From assembly GCF_938045775.1 (NCBI RefSeq), contig NZ_CALIBH010000030.1, positions 1 through 5,395 of the forward strand: a stretch of DNA of 5,395 bases. Direction: 5' to 3'. The position numbers and the translations under genes were made by a program. How positions within the stretch are numbered: position 1 is the stretch's first letter; the number at the start of each line of letters is the position of its first letter. The notes under the pieces are model-generated. The model was not told where the DNA came from. It did not search any database and saw nothing but the letters and a program-made list of their open reading frames with translations. Shown here piece after piece: positions 5,253 to 5,395 of this stretch. The DNA is from an uncultured Campylobacter sp. (GTDB taxonomy: Bacteria > Campylobacterota > Campylobacteria > Campylobacterales > Campylobacteraceae).

Positions 5253-5269
5253 GGCGGGATTTACCCGCC
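5253..5269 (+). terminator. GC-rich hairpin after the lipoprotein gene, possible terminator or processing site
   Basis: GGCGGG (5253-5258) pairs with CCCGCC (5264-5269) around loop ATTTA, 36 nt after the lipoprotein stop. Only TT follows, so termination would be inefficient. A second imperfect stem (GCGGATC with GATCTGCG, about 5227-5243) lies just before it. The pair may protect the lipoprotein mRNA 3' end or partly terminate before tRNA-Ser. Confidence 0.4.
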
Positions 5270-5275
5270 CTTAAT

Positions 5276-5363
5276 CGGGAGATGGCTGAGCGGTCGAAAG
5301 CGGCGGTCTTGAAAACCGTTGAGGTGAAAGCCTCCTGGGGTTCGAATCCCTATCTCCCGGCCA
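5276..5363 (+). tRNA. tRNA-Ser (anticodon TGA)
   Basis: An 88-nt class II tRNA. The acceptor stem is CGGGAGA/TCTCCCG, followed by TGGCTGAG of the D-arm. The anticodon loop is CTTGAAA (TGA at 5310-5312). The long variable arm includes GAGGTGAAAGCCTC, the T-loop is GGTTCGAATCC, the discriminator is G and CCA is encoded. It reads UCN serine codons, mainly UCA. Only 32 bases of sequence follow and nothing is recognisable in them. Confidence 0.96.
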
Positions 5364-5395
5364 TTTTAATCTAATCCAAAATTCCCTTTTAACTT

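Overview
The window looks like a Campylobacter-type (Epsilonproteobacteria) chromosome carrying the integrase end of a mobile element. The evidence is the tRNA set, AT-rich intergenic DNA, TATAAT-type -10 boxes without clear -35 boxes, and AAGGA/AAGGAG ribosome sites. The chromosomal part on the right (about 4550-5395) is visibly richer in G+C than the part on the left. This would suit one of the higher-GC oral Campylobacter species, but that assignment is an inference.

Left and centre (1 to about 4553): an AT-rich integrated element with all its genes on the minus strand. From the junction inward it holds a P4-type tyrosine integrase, a small XRE-like helix-turn-helix protein, an AlpA/excisionase-like winged-helix protein with a 26-codon reading frame behind it, a non-coding region that I read as an origin of transfer (oriT), a MobC-like ribbon-helix-helix protein, and a DUF3987/YfjI-like P-loop ATPase. 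The oriT call rests on a long inverted repeat at 1957-2001. The IncP/MOBP nick consensus TATCCTG|C follows it directly at 2002-2009. No relaxase, coupling protein or type IV secretion gene is visible. I read the element as an integrative and mobilizable element, or a satellite that borrows conjugation machinery. A relaxase could still lie to the left of the window.

Junction (about 4551): the integrase gene lies next to the 3' end of an intact tRNA-Ala(GGC) on the minus strand. This is the standard geometry for integration at a tRNA 3' end. The second attachment site must lie beyond the left edge. Three copies of an 11-bp motif (ACTACCYTAAT) sit between the predicted integrase promoter and its start codon and may be Int or Xis arm sites.

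Right (4762-5363, plus strand): a compact tRNA cluster, Gly(GCC), Leu(TAA), Cys(GCA), Ser(TGA). A 51-residue entericidin-like lipoprotein gene is inserted between tRNA-Cys and tRNA-Ser and has its own ribosome site 9 nt after the tRNA-Cys CCA end.

Working model (inference): the AlpA-like and XRE-like proteins control excision and expression. Int recombines the element out of tRNA-Ala. MobC and the ATPase prepare the circle at oriT for transfer by a MOBP-type relaxase, and the tRNA cluster is host DNA next to the insertion.
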